Source: Clonostachys chloroleuca (lineage: Eukaryota > Ascomycota > Sordariomycetes > Hypocreales > Bionectriaceae). Taken from it: a stretch of DNA of 64,000 bases. The stretch spans positions 14,632,001 to 14,696,000 of the forward strand of contig JBANAY010000003.1 of NCBI GenBank assembly GCA_037952775.1, read 5' to 3'. The notes beneath the pieces were generated by a model. The model had not been told where the DNA came from and made no database searches. It was given only the letters and a program-made list of their open reading frames with translations. The position numbers and the translations under genes are program-made. This document shows, in pieces, positions 1 to 11,820 of this stretch (the first letter of the stretch is position 1; the number at the start of each line of letters is the position of its first letter).

Positions 1-54
1 TTCAACCTCGATCTACCCTAGACCCCGTCCAGTGTAAGTTATCCAACTATTATA
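1..54 (+). repeat. 3' end of a truncated 5' LTR (Ty3/gypsy)
   Basis: The first 54 bases match the end of the LTR at 6751-7113 (shared core GACCCCGTCCAGTGTAAGT), with RIP-type differences such as CCGTTACA changed to CTATTATA. It is therefore the right end of the 5' LTR of the element that follows; the rest lies outside the window. Confidence 0.75.
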
Positions 55-3000
55 TATTAATAACTCTTGTTCAGCTGATTACCTTATCTTAATCACTGTG
101 TAATAATGAAGAAGATATTATAGCCGCTGTAGTACCTTAAGCCCAGCAATAGTATACTCCTGCTGCTAATAATAACCCACCTGCGCTAACCGTCGAGGAT
201 AATACTATAGATGAGGACAGTGATAACAGCAGTGATAATAATAACTATACTGAAGATATACAGCTCTTGCAAGATTAAGTTAACCAGCTTAATATATACC
301 TTGCGGATACTCGCTAAGAGTTGGCTAATATAACAGCCCTTATAGCGCAGTAAGCTGCTATATATACTAACCTCCAGGCTTAAGCTGTAACTGCTGTTTA
401 AGGAAGAGAGCTAGGATAACTGCTTAAGCTACTACCACCTGAGATATTCAATAGAATACAGGACTAACTTTAAGGATTTGTAACTTAACTCCAAGTATAC
501 TTTAATTACTTCCCTATTACCCTCGGAACAGAGGAAAGGAAGGTTATATATACCTACTTATAACTCAAGGGAGGTATACTTAATTAGTTCGAACCTGTTA
601 TAAGGAGATACCTCAGCGGACAAGGAGACTAACAAACTATTAATATTATAATAAGTTTTAACTACTTTGTAGAAGTCCTTTAATAAACCTTTGGAATCCA
701 GGATAAGAAACGTAAGGCGGAATATAATATTAATCTACTCTCTCAGAAAGGATTATATATAACTTTCAGTACTAGGTACCTCCAGCTCTTAGCTAAGACT
801 AGATAGGATAAGGAATAAGCTATATCTTATTACTTTAACAGGCTAAAGGAAGAAGTATAGAAAGAACTCTATAAGGAAGACCAGCTAGTAAGTATTTACG
901 AATATATAACTATAGCTATAAGAATTGATAACTGATAGTACCAGTAGCGAACTTATAGTAAGAAAATAAATTACTCTGCTAATACTGGGAAACTATAATA
1001 ATAATGTACTGCAGTCTCTGGAACATATATAGGTTCTATAGAGCTAGGAGCTGTAGAAAAACGCAAATACTATAATTATAATAAGGTTAGATATATTTCA
1101 CCCTAATATCCAGAACCTAAGAAAGATAAGAAGAAAGATTAGAAACCTGTTAAGGATGGTAAGAAGTAATTAGGGGTGATTAGGAAAACTGATACTAAAG
1201 TCTTGGGAATAATATATAAGATCGACCGGGAAGAAACCCCTATAACTATTGTGATTCCTAAATATCCTCTAAGAGATATACCTATTTTCTAAGAAGTACT
1301 GGAACCTGAGGAATATGCGAAACTCAGTATAGCTAGGAAATAATAAGAAGAAATCCAACAGATCTTCTAAGAGCTTAAGGAAAAGCTTGAACGAGGGGAA
1401 CCGGTTCTAGGATTTAGACTACCTACTAAATATAAATATATATTCTATTATACTAATAAAGTTATTCTATAAAATCCTACTGAAAAAGAATAATACTAGT
1501 AGATAAGGATAGAAATTAAAGCTGAATACAGTGAACTCTATATATATTATTAAGAGAAGATATAGGAACAATATCTAGATATATTAAAAGAACTGGTTAT
1601 TTTTAGAAATAATACTATTAGTGCTATATAGCTCGGTAATAGTATATATAAGATACTGATCTGTATAAAGATAATATAGATATATAACTACCCTCTGGAA
1701 TTATAGATAACCTGCTATAATAATTAATACTGAGTATATTAAATAGAAAAGGCTAAGAATAATTTCTTTCTATACCCTAACGGAAGGATATCTAATAAAT
1801 ATACTGCAGAATAAATATAATAATTTATATACTAGTAATAGGGTATAAAATAATATACTATCTTTAAGGAAGACTTAGAAGAATACCCTGAAGAATATAC
1901 TTATAGCGAACTACCGGCAGAATTATATACTGAGCTAAGGTATAAGATCTATAAGAGAGCTAAGATCGAACTATAGTATAAGAACAAGGACCTCGAAGAT
2001 TAAGCAATAGCTGAATATAACAGTCGAATTGAATAATACTGTAACTGGAAGTGTAGGAACTATTTGGAAGCTAAAATAATAGTGCTAGAACTGGCTAAGT
2101 ATAGTGATAATAATATAAACCCTGCTAAAATATACCTCTAACAGTATCAGCAGTAGGAAGAAGAAATAAGATAATACTGCGAATAAAGTATACTATCCCC
2201 AATGGATAGCGAAGAAAGTAGTAATACAGAGGAATAAGAAATTACCTCTACTAATAAAAAGGAATAGGATAAAGCCTACTCTAATAATAGGATACCTATG
2301 ATAATTAGTAAACTGAATAATTAGAAAAAGAAATATAAATAATTTATCCCTAGTTCTGCAGATAAACTAAGAACCCTTATAGATATCCTAAAATAGGTAC
2401 TTAAGAATAAAGAAGAGTAAGAATAGCTTGAATAATAAGTTAACTAGGTAAAAAATAATATAAACTGTCTGTAATAGGGCTATAGTATAGTAAAATAATA
2501 TTAAATTAGAAGACCCTAGGAGTAATAGAGGGAGGAAGCTTAATTAATATTATTATAGATATTAAGATCGAGGGATACTAGCTTATAGTATAGATAGACT
2601 GTAGAGTATTATATAACTATATCTTACCAGTAGTAATTAACTGACTCCGCTTACTATAGAGGATAAAGAAGAAGTCCTATAATATTATAACTCCGGATAA
2701 AATATTATTTAAGTATAATAACAGAATTATTAACTCTAAGACTGATTACCTTATAACTGAAATCTAAGGGAAAGAATTTAATATTATATATAACTTAGTA
2801 CTATTAAATTCCTATAATATTATATTAGGATTACTATAGCTATAAGATATAAACCTACTAATAGACTGGTTTACCGGCTGTATAGAGTAGAGGGATACTC
2901 TTATAAATCTATATCAGGATTAATAGAAATTGAAATTTTATTAGATATTAGAAGAATATAATAATTCCTTAATAACTAAAAGTACTACTATAAAAAACTA

Positions 3001-6000
3001 AAATAATAACTTATAATAATAAGTAGATATAGTAGTTATAGTCTTAATAGTACTATAACCTGATATACTAAAAAATCTATCCTGCTAAGAATTATAATAA
3101 ATAAAATAAATCTTAGGCTAGATATAAAAATTAGAATAACCCCTAGAAATAGACTTTATTAATTAGATATATATAATAAATTAATAAAAATATAATTATA
3201 ATATTAAGTTTAATCTATAGTATAAATAAGTAAGAAAAGAATAACTATAAAAAGATAAAGAGGAATACCTTAAAAAAGAAAGACTGGATTATATTCCGAA
3301 GGAATACTGGAAATATAATAAGCTATTTAAGGAAACCCTAGAAACCAGATTACTATAATACAGCTAATAGGATTATAAAATCTCTATTATTAATAGAGGA
3401 GAACTAGCCTTTTATAAACTCTATAACCTTATGGAACCTCAGTTATAAATACTCTGCGAATATATTAATAATATATTAGCAAAAGGCTATATACAGTTAT
3501 TAACTTTATCTGCAGGATACCCTGTAATATTTATACCTAAGAAGAATAGTAAACTCTGTTTAGTTATCGACTATCGCTAGCTAAATAAGATTATATATAA
3601 AGACAGAACACCCTTACCGCTGATTACAGAACTCAGAGACCGGTTATAGGGTAAATAGTAGTTTACTGTACTAGATCTAAAGGGAGCTTATAACTTAATA
3701 TAAATAAAAGAAGGAGATAAATGGAAAACGGTATTTAGGATAAAGTTCGGTTTATATAAATACCTTATTATACCCTTCGAACTAATAAATATACCTGTAA
3801 TATTCTAATAAATAATTAATTAAGTACTCCGGGAGTATCTTAATATCTTTATAGTTATATATCTCGATAATATCTTAATATTCTTAGATAACCTGGATAT
3901 ATATAAGGAATATATATATAAGGTCCTAAAGAAACTAGAAGATATAAATCTCCTAGTAGAACCTAAGAAAAGTTAGTTTTATATTAAGGAAGTTAACTTC
4001 CTAGGATATACTATTCAGCCTAATAAAATATAAATAGAGAAAAGTAAGATTACTATAGTTTCTAAATAGGAGGAACTAATAAATATTAAGGAAGTATAAG
4101 CCTTCCTTGGATTTACTAATTACTACTAATAATTTATTAAAGACTATAGAAAGATTACTATACTACTATATAATCTAATAAAGAAAGAAAAAGAATTTTA
4201 ATAGAATTCAAAATACTAAGATATATTCGATAATATTAAAAATTATATAACCTATAAACCTGTACTATAGATATTTAACCTAAATAAAGAAGTAGAACTT
4301 GAAACTAATGCTTCAGATTTTATAATTAGTATATAAGTTAGCTAAAAGGATAATAAAGGGAGACTACACCCTGTAGTATTCTACTCGAAGAAACTATATA
4401 GTATAGAACTTAACTACCCTATCTATAATAAGGAATTTATAGCTATTATATATATATTCGAAGAATTCGAATACTACTGCCTAGGAATATAATATAAGGT
4501 TAAGATATATACAGATTATAAAAATATTCAGTATTTCGCTATAACTTAGTAACTTAATAGATAATAAATATACTATACTGAATACTTATCTAAATTTAAC
4601 TATAAAATCATATATTGAAAAGGATTGGAAAACAGATGAGCTAATACTCTCAGCTGGAAACCCGAGTATAAGTAAATAATCCTGAAAACTAATAGATAAC
4701 TGTTTTCAATAAATAACAAAGGATATTTAGTATAATAAACTTTAGGCGCTATACTAAAAGAAGCAGTATATACTAAAATCCAGATAGATACTATACTAGA
4801 TATAAAGATACTATAGTAAGATATAAGAATAGTACTTATTAAAGAAATTTATAAGCACCTGCTCTTAGGATATTAAGGAGTTAAGAAAATATTTAATAGG
4901 ATAAAACAATATTATAATTACTCTGGTCTATAAAAAGATATATAAACTGTAGTCTCAGAATATAATACTTATATATAAATTAAATCCGTAAGATATAAAC
5001 TATACGGAGAACTTAAACCAGTCTTAGTACTAAATCAACTATAGTAATTAATATCCTTTAACTATATTATTAAACTACTATTATTAATAGAACCTATAAT
5101 AGGAGTATAATATAATAGTATCCTAGTTATTATTAACAGACTTATGAAATATAGGTATTTTATTCTATATAAGGAAGTAAGTTCTGCAGAAGACCTTATA
5201 TATTAATTCCTATAATATATAGTTAGTTACTACGGATTATCTGAAGAAATAATCTCAGACAGAGGAATAACTTTTACCTCTAAATTTTAGCAATCTTTTA
5301 TAGTATAAATAGGTACTAAGTATAAGCTCTCAACAGCTTACTACCCCCAGAGCAACGGACAAACGGAATATTTAAACTAAACGTTAGAATAATACTTACA
5401 AGTATATATTAATTATAAACAAGACAATTAGGTATAACTATTGTCTATAGCTCAGATCGTGTACAATAGTTCAGTATAAGAATCTACCTAGCTTATGCCT
5501 ATATATGCAAACTATGGTTACGAACCGGAATTCCAGAATTAACAAACGCTTAATAGACTAGATATATCTGCTGCTATACTTACGAAGGAAATATTATACT
5601 TATTATATATAGAAATAAAGATAGAATTAGAATTTATCTAAGAAAGAATAAAGAAATACTATAATAAAATAAGATTGAAGGGATTAATCTTAAAGGAGGG
5701 AGATAAAGTTTACCTACTTTGTAAAAATATTATAATAATATAACTAAATAATAAATTAGACTATAAAAAACTTAGATTATTTAAAATTAAGAATAAAAAA
5801 TCAGATACTAACTATAAACTATTACTACTGGATATAATATATATCTACCCAGTTTTTTATATCTTATTACTTGAAAAAGCACTAGAAAATACTCCGAATT
5901 AAGACTATCTAATTAAGGTCTATAAAGAAGAATATAAACTAGAAAAAATACTAAAGAAAGAAGTTAGAAATAGATAAATATTCTACTTTATTAAATAGAA

Positions 6001-6750
6001 AGGGTATACTGATAATAATAACACCTGAGAACCCGCTAGGTACTTAAAGAACTGCCAGGGGCTTATTCAACAGTATCACCAGGCCCAGAAATACCTATCC
6101 TAATAAACCAAGAAGGAGAAAGCTCTACACCCTCTTGAAGAAATACTAGATCAATCTCGATCTCCGAGAAAACAGGCTCGGATAAAGGAGTAGCCTCCGA
6201 GGAAGAAGCTGCCTTGCGAGCTGCCTCTTCTACCTCCTTCTTCTTAATATACTTAAGTTCTTTAATACTGTCGATACCACGAGACACCGCTCGTATTATT
6301 TTATCGAGCTATAATTTCTTTTATTAATAAAGATATTGAATTTTTATATCCATAAGCCGACACTGCTCCTCTACTACCTCGAGTTTAGACTCAAGCTTTC
6401 TATACTAATCGGTAATCTGATACAGCTAGCTAGGAGTTAGACCCTGAGTATTACAACGGGCTTAATTATTTTTAATATAATAGAAATACCTCGATAAAGA
6501 ACCTTCGGATCCAAAACACTTGTAGCTATACGCTTCGCAGTAGCTGTACTCTATCTTTATTACGAAAGGATTAAGTAAGATAGCGTCAATCAGAGAATTA
6601 TACTGAATAGTCTTCTTATAAAGAGATTTCTATATACAGTCAGATATTATTCCAGGAAGTACGAAGGAATAACAGGAGGAAGTTGGTATACCTACTAACT
6701 AGGCTGCTGAATCTGGTCTTAAGGATATAACTAATAGGGAGGGGATATTA
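55..6750 (+). mobile_element. RIP-degraded Ty3/gypsy (chromovirus-type) retrotransposon internal region
   Basis: No open frame survives, but gag-pol can still be followed through TAA/TAG codons standing where Gln and Trp were. Landmarks: a decayed zinc knuckle near 1060-1110; a possible protease remnant near 2600; reverse transcriptase from about 3480 with FIPKKNSKL and the polymerase box YLDD degraded to YLDN at 3860-3871; RNase H around 4300-4490 (ASDF, YSKKL, NKEF); integrase about 4850-5500 with SDRGITFTS and QSNGQTEYLN; a chromodomain-like segment near 5920-6060. A purine tract (GGGAGGGGATATTA) ends directly at the 3' LTR. C-to-T/G-to-A change and extreme AT content indicate RIP, so the element is dead. 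Domain order RT-RNaseH-integrase-chromodomain is that of chromoviruses. Small open stretches, such as one at 6063-6287 on the minus strand, are by-products. Confidence 0.88.
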
Positions 6751-7113
6751 TATTATGAATTTGACCAATATATACTGTTACATATAGACCCCACTTTTTC
6801 TCTCCAATTATACCTGGATCATCCGGATCTTATAATAATCCTTATAATCCTCGACTCAGGATTATTGCCAAGCTTTAATAATTCCCTAGTATATATATAC
6901 ATTCATTTCACTAGATAGAACACCCTTTCAGACAGTTATCAATAATATCGTCTACGTATCTATTATTACTAGCTCCATAATACTCGCATATTAATAGTAA
7001 CTCGTATTATACAGCCTAAGACAACCTGATCGCGCTACTCAGAACAATACTCTGATTAGTTCAACCTCGACCTACCCTAGACCCCGTCCAGTGTAAGTCA
7101 TCCAACCGTTACA
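6751..7113 (+). repeat. 3' LTR of the Ty3/gypsy element
   Basis: It aligns end to end with the solo LTR at 18061-18426. The left end TATTATGAAT corresponds to TGTTACGAAT there (RIP changes), and the right end is CCAACCGTTACA. It starts right after the polypurine tract, as a 3' LTR must. Length 363 bp. Confidence 0.8.
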
Positions 7114-7575
7114 GTACTAGAAAATACTCTGGATTAAGATTATCTAATTAAGATCTATAAAGAAGAATATAACTTAGAAAAAATACTAAAGAAAGAAGTT
7201 AGAAATAGATAAATATTTTACTTTATTAAATAGAAAGAATATACTAATAATAATAATACCTAGGAACCTGCTAGATATCTAAAGAACTACTAGAAGCTTA
7301 TCTAATAGTATTACCAGGCCTAGAAATACTTATCCTAATAAACTAAGAAGGGGAAAGCTCTATACCCTCTTAAAGAAATACCGGATTAATCTTAATCTCT
7401 AAGAAAACAGGTTTAGATAAAGGAGTAACTTCTAAAGAAGAAGCTGCTTTATAGGCTACCTCCTCTGCCTCCTCTTATTCTACCTGCTCTAACTCTTTAA
7501 TACTGTTAATACTATAAGATACTACTTATATTATCTTATCAAACTATATTTTCTTTTATTTATATAAATACTATA
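7114..7575 (+). repeat. Second, diverged fragment of the gypsy chromodomain/3' internal region
   Basis: Starting exactly after the LTR end, this stretch repeats 5879 to about 6325 (shared ACTAGAAAATACTC and AAGAAGTTAGAAATAGATAA), with further RIP-type changes. It is the 3' coding end of another copy of the same family, joined directly to the LTR. The arrangement points to nested or recombined copies. Confidence 0.75.
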
Positions 7576-7587
7576 CCTTAGTACTTA

Positions 7588-8499
7588 TTGTTGAATTGAG
7601 AGACTATAGCCACTATAAGTTAGTGACTGTATCGCTATAAGTTAGCGGTTGCAACCACTAACCTCTAGCGGTCGCAACCACTAACTGTTAGCGATCGTAG
7701 CCACTAACTGTTAGTGGTCGCAGCCACTAACTGTTAGCGATCGCTATCCCCTGTAACAGCTAGCCAATAGCGATTGAGACCGCTATCCGATAGCGATTAC
7801 GATCACTAGCCAATAGCGGTTGCAGCCACTGTGGGTCAGTGGCTACAGGCCGCTATGACCGCTACGGCTTAGCGGGCTCCAGTTCCTCTTTAGGGCTAGG
7901 AGCATCAGCAGCGTTATTTATAGGTTATTAGGCTATATTAGCCTAAATAAGGGTCTAGAAAATTCAGGAAAAAATCTGAATAACTTCTAGTAGCCTAACC
8001 TATACCTAAGCTACCCTATAACCAACCTACCCTAGACTAGACCTTAGATCTTAGATATCTCTTTCAGCTTTAAAGATAAGATATCTAATATCTATACTTA
8101 ACTGATCAGCTTAACTAGCTCTTTCAGATAAAAGTGGGTCTTAAAAAGGTTATATATATTCATCTTATAGTTTGGTGGTTATAAGTCGATTTTTTAGATT
8201 TCCTATAGTAATGAATTTTGCGGAAAATTAAAAGTGGCCCGGGAAGCTGCTGTAGCGGGTTTTAGAGTAGTTTTTAGTCGGTAGACCTATGAGAGAAATT
8301 AGTATATTTTTCTGGTTCCTCTCACCAAAATAAGATTCTTTTGCGCTATAAAATGCACTATAAACCGACTTTCTAGTATGAAATTTGACTAAGTTATAGA
8401 GGAGTGTTCACTATAAGTTAGAAGCTAAATTTTCCGCTGCTGCTAGTTATAGCGGTCTCAAGGCCTAATACACCTTGTAGGCCACTGTAATTTCAACAA
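7588..8499. mobile_element. Non-autonomous repeat element with subterminal palindromic motifs (copy 1)
   Basis: The stretch 7893-8499 recurs at 51358-51965 with mostly C/T and G/A differences, so it is a dispersed repeat. The left part (about 7600-7880) is built from many short variants of TAGCGGTCGCAACCACTAAC in both orientations, like the subterminal repeats of DNA transposons. The ends carry a short inverted match, TTGTTGAA on the left and TTCAACAA on the right. No coding frame is seen. I could not find a convincing target-site duplication, so class and exact ends are uncertain. Confidence 0.55.
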
Positions 8500-9244
8500 A
8501 TATTAAGTATAGCTATCTATTATTATACTAGTTAAATTTAAACTTTAAATAACTTATAAAATAATACTTATAGATATAATTTAATTCTATAATTAATAAT
8601 AATAATTTTATAAATATAATAGCTAAAAATCTAAAGATCTAGTAAATAAATAAAATACTCTATTAATAAAAAGCTTATATATAGAATCTTAAAATACTTA
8701 TATTTAATAAAATATTTATTATTTTTTTATACTCTCTTTATACTTTTTTAATATCTTATTTTACTTTATTTAATTAAATAAATATAGATATAGCTAATAT
8801 AGCTACTATAGCTACTATAGCTACTATAGCTACTATAGCTACTATAGCTACTATAGCTACTATAGCTACTATAGCTACTATAGCTACTATAGCTACTATA
8901 GCTACTATAGCTACTATAGCTACTATAGCTACTATATTTTATACTATACTCTAATTTATTAGTTAGTATATATCTCTCTTATTACTTAATAAATATTTAA
9001 ATTTAGAGTTATAATAAGATAAAATATAGCTCTATAAATACTATAAATAAAGAGAAAATAAATATATAATTAGTATTATATACTTAAGGTTAATATACCT
9101 ACTAAGTTTTAGATCTACTAGATTTCTAATTATTAGGAAATAGTTAATTAATATCTGCTCTATAGATTAATTAATAGTTACCCTATATTATACTAGTATA
9201 TTTTAGTTTCCTACCTAAATTTAATTAATATCTACTAGATATCG
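8500..9244. other. AT-rich, RIP-like spacer without genes
   Basis: Very AT-rich sequence with many TA dinucleotides and no recognisable domain. It contains a 9-bp minisatellite and ends abruptly at about 9240, where normal-composition sequence of the TPR gene begins. Confidence 0.6.
8801..8936 (+). repeat. 9-bp minisatellite, about 15 copies of AGCTACTAT
   Basis: A perfect or nearly perfect tandem array with a 9-bp period lies inside the RIP-like spacer. The sharp periodicity against a decayed background suggests that expansion came after, or escaped, mutation of the surroundings. Confidence 0.9.
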
Positions 9245-10208
9245 CTGCACATAATCTCAGGGCTGCGGTGGATCCAGTGCGCGAGAACAGATCACCCAAT
9301 CGCAGTCCGAGGCTGTCCAAATAGTCAGCTCGTTTTGGATCGTCTGGGTTGAATCTAACAGCTTTTTTCATAAGGGCTATTGCGCTCTCAAGGTCCTCAA
9401 TGGATCCAGCACTCGAGAATTTATCGCCTTATCGAAGCCCCAGAGTATAATACAATTCAGCTCTGTCTTTATGGTTCTCCGGTGAAGCGTCCAAGGCCAA
9501 TCTAGCGACGCGAATAGCCTCGTTTAGGTCTGCTGTCAGTCCAGTGCGGGAAAATTTATATGCAAATGCAACTCCAAGGATATGCAAGCACGAATACAGG
9601 TGTGGGTGGTTGATTGGGGTATCTTGAACGACATTGCTCGCGATACGGATCGCCTCAGCGAGGTCGTCAGCTGCCGCAGTGCGGGAGAACATAAGACGCA
9701 GTGCACATAGAAGATTATTCTGGTATCCAGGCCGGTCTGGATGGTTGTGTGGGATGACATTGGTCGCTTGCTGAAGGACATGAATGGCCTCGTCTAGGTC
9801 CGCCATAATGCTAGGGCCTGAGCGCGAGAATCTCAGGACAAGACTGAGACCCAAGTTATTTAAATATGGAGCTTGATGTGGATGGTTACTGGGGGCCGTC
9901 TCAATAGCTTTCCTGTTCAGAGAAATAGCTTCATCAATGTCCATATTCACTCGAGTGTGCGTAAATCTATCACAGAGTAGGGTTCCAAGGTCAAATAAAC
10001 ATTTCGGCCGGTCCGGATGACTATCAGGAACAGCATCCAAAGCATTTTTAGCAACTTGGATGTTATGGTTGAGGTCTGCCAGTTCTCCAGTGAAGAATCC
10101 ATCGGAAAGTCGCACTCCGAGGTTACCTGTAACTTGCCCTGGCTGGTCTCCTGGGTTGGTGTCCATGACACCCTCAATGATACGGATACCGTCGGCTGGT
10201 TCTTTCAT
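9245..10208 (-). pseudogene. TPR-repeat protein, broken and 3' truncated
   Basis: The minus-strand frame encodes tandem units of about 44 residues with the pattern DLDEAI...A....P..HPDR...L.NLG..L..RFSRTG. This is the fungal tetratricopeptide type often found C-terminal in NLR or CHAT proteins. About seven units are visible. The first ATG is at 10206-10208; an in-frame stop lies further upstream, so an N-terminal exon may be missing. An in-frame TAA at 9429-9431 interrupts the motif LGLR-stop-GDKFS, and the same frame continues with good TPR sequence to about 9245. There it runs into RIP-degraded DNA. The stop could come from CAA by RIP leakage. The caspase-like gene at 11821 lies divergently, which suggests a shared cell-death or NLR context. 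Intact function is unlikely. Confidence 0.7.
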
Positions 10209-11422
10209 AACCCCGGGATTGTTGAGTCTTATCACTTAATCAGGCTGTGAATTGTAATGTGAGCGGCCAGTCTGGTCTGTGGAGTGTCCAAGGGGACAAT
10301 AGTTGCCTGGTAGGGACACAAGTACCCTTATCGCGCCTTCAGAAGATATCGTCTAGATGTCTCCTTCTTGAGAGAGTTTGCACGCGTTGTAATTATCGAC
10401 AAAGCAACAAACCATATACTAACACAAAACACTGGTGGCTCGGCGCGTTGGCACACGGAATATTTAACTATCAGTCTGGAAGAGGGTGAGAGAGCAATTG
10501 GCAAGATCTGCTCGGCAGCCAATGGAGGATAGTAAAGGATTTATATACCAGAGAAAAATATGGAAGTTACGTGGTCCAGATTTTAGATACTCCAAGTTAG
10601 ACGCCTTCAGGCAATAAGAGTTCTAGCAGTGATCTACCTTGGCGCCACAACACAAGGCTTGTGAGGGAGACCCAGGGCTAGCAGTTGATATTGAGTACTA
10701 GTTCATCAGCGGGATGTCTTTAGCGAAGCCTGCAATGTCTTCTTGCTCCAGACCTCAATCCAGTGATAGTCAATAGTTATGTATGCCAAGGTAAGGGGTC
10801 AACTTTGAAATAAACAATGCGTAACATACACTCTTTCTGAATGACCTGTGCTTGTATGATCGATTACATAATGATGATGTGACTTCTATAGTGCAATATA
10901 TAGCAATTGGAGTTCCGCACCATTTTCCCGCATAGTTCTGAGCGTAATGCTTCAGCTTTAGTATTAGACAGAATAACCCTTCTGTAAGGACTTTCAACAA
11001 TGATAAATAAACCCAATTTATTATCAGTAGTTTCGAACAGTTTCTTTAAAGCCGCTGAAAAGTTTAACGAAAGTACTTGGTTTGTAAACAAGTGTCCAAT
11101 TTCACACAGTTGAGGCAAAAAGCCCCCATCCCTTCGAGGAAGGGTACTCGTATGGATTAACGGTGATACGCAAGTGGGTCTCCCGAGAATTGCTATATCA
11201 GGAGAAGAGGGGCTATTCCCACCAGATTCCACCTATTGCAATATAATGAAAACTTTCTGGTCGGATTTATTTTAACCCAGCGGTGGTATTACTATGAGTT
11301 CACCCAAGTCACTAAAATGACGTGATTGGCTGGGTGAATCCATTGTCATAGGCATTAGATCAAAGCACTTGACCCGTTTTACTTTCTGTCCAAAGATTTC
11401 CTAGACTTCCTACCAGAGTATT
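10209..11422. other. Intergenic region, no supported gene
   Basis: Between the TPR relic and the caspase-like gene. An open minus-strand stretch at 10864-11232 lacks an ATG for most of its length and shows no family motif. I see nothing else assignable. Confidence 0.5.
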
Positions 11423-11627
11423 AAGAGCTGGGAAGCTGAGTTCATTGCTTAAAGTCTCCTATATACGAAATGGCACTATACTTTAAACCTAAGAGCTAGG
11501 AAGCTAAGTTTATGACTCAAAGTCTGATACGTGTGTAAAATGGCACTATACTTCAAACTTAGGAGTTGGGAAGTTAAGGTCATGGCTCAAAGTCTGCTAT
11601 ACGTGTGAAATAGCACGCTTTAAACCC
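11423..11627 (+). repeat. Tandem repeat, three copies of a unit of about 69 bp
   Basis: Three consecutive diverged units begin at about 11423, 11491 and 11561. Each contains GAGCTGGGAAGCTRAG, TCAAAGTCT and ATGGCACTATACTT. The array ends about 190 bp before the ATG of the caspase-like gene, so it may be part of its promoter. Confidence 0.8.
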
Positions 11628-11820
11628 CCCTGACGGTTACCCTTTCTTAATTCAGATTGCCTCTTCCATGAAGGGTATAATCATATGATCGTCATTATAC
11701 AATCACAAAGCCCGGGGTTATTTAAATCACGAATAAAGCATATAAGAGGATATTTATTACGAGTATCAGGTTAAGCTTGCGCAGTAAACACATCTCGCCA
11801 GCCTGTTACAACGCCCCAGA

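Noticed and set aside
6063..6287. 74-codon minus-strand frame
   Set aside because: It is antisense to the decayed gypsy chromodomain end and is AT/RIP driven.
1..7113. CRISPR-like or bacterial repeat array
   Set aside because: No regular spacer-repeat pattern; the DNA is fungal and RIP-mutated.
10864..11232. 122-codon minus-strand frame
   Set aside because: Begins without ATG, has no recognisable motif and no neighbouring exon support.
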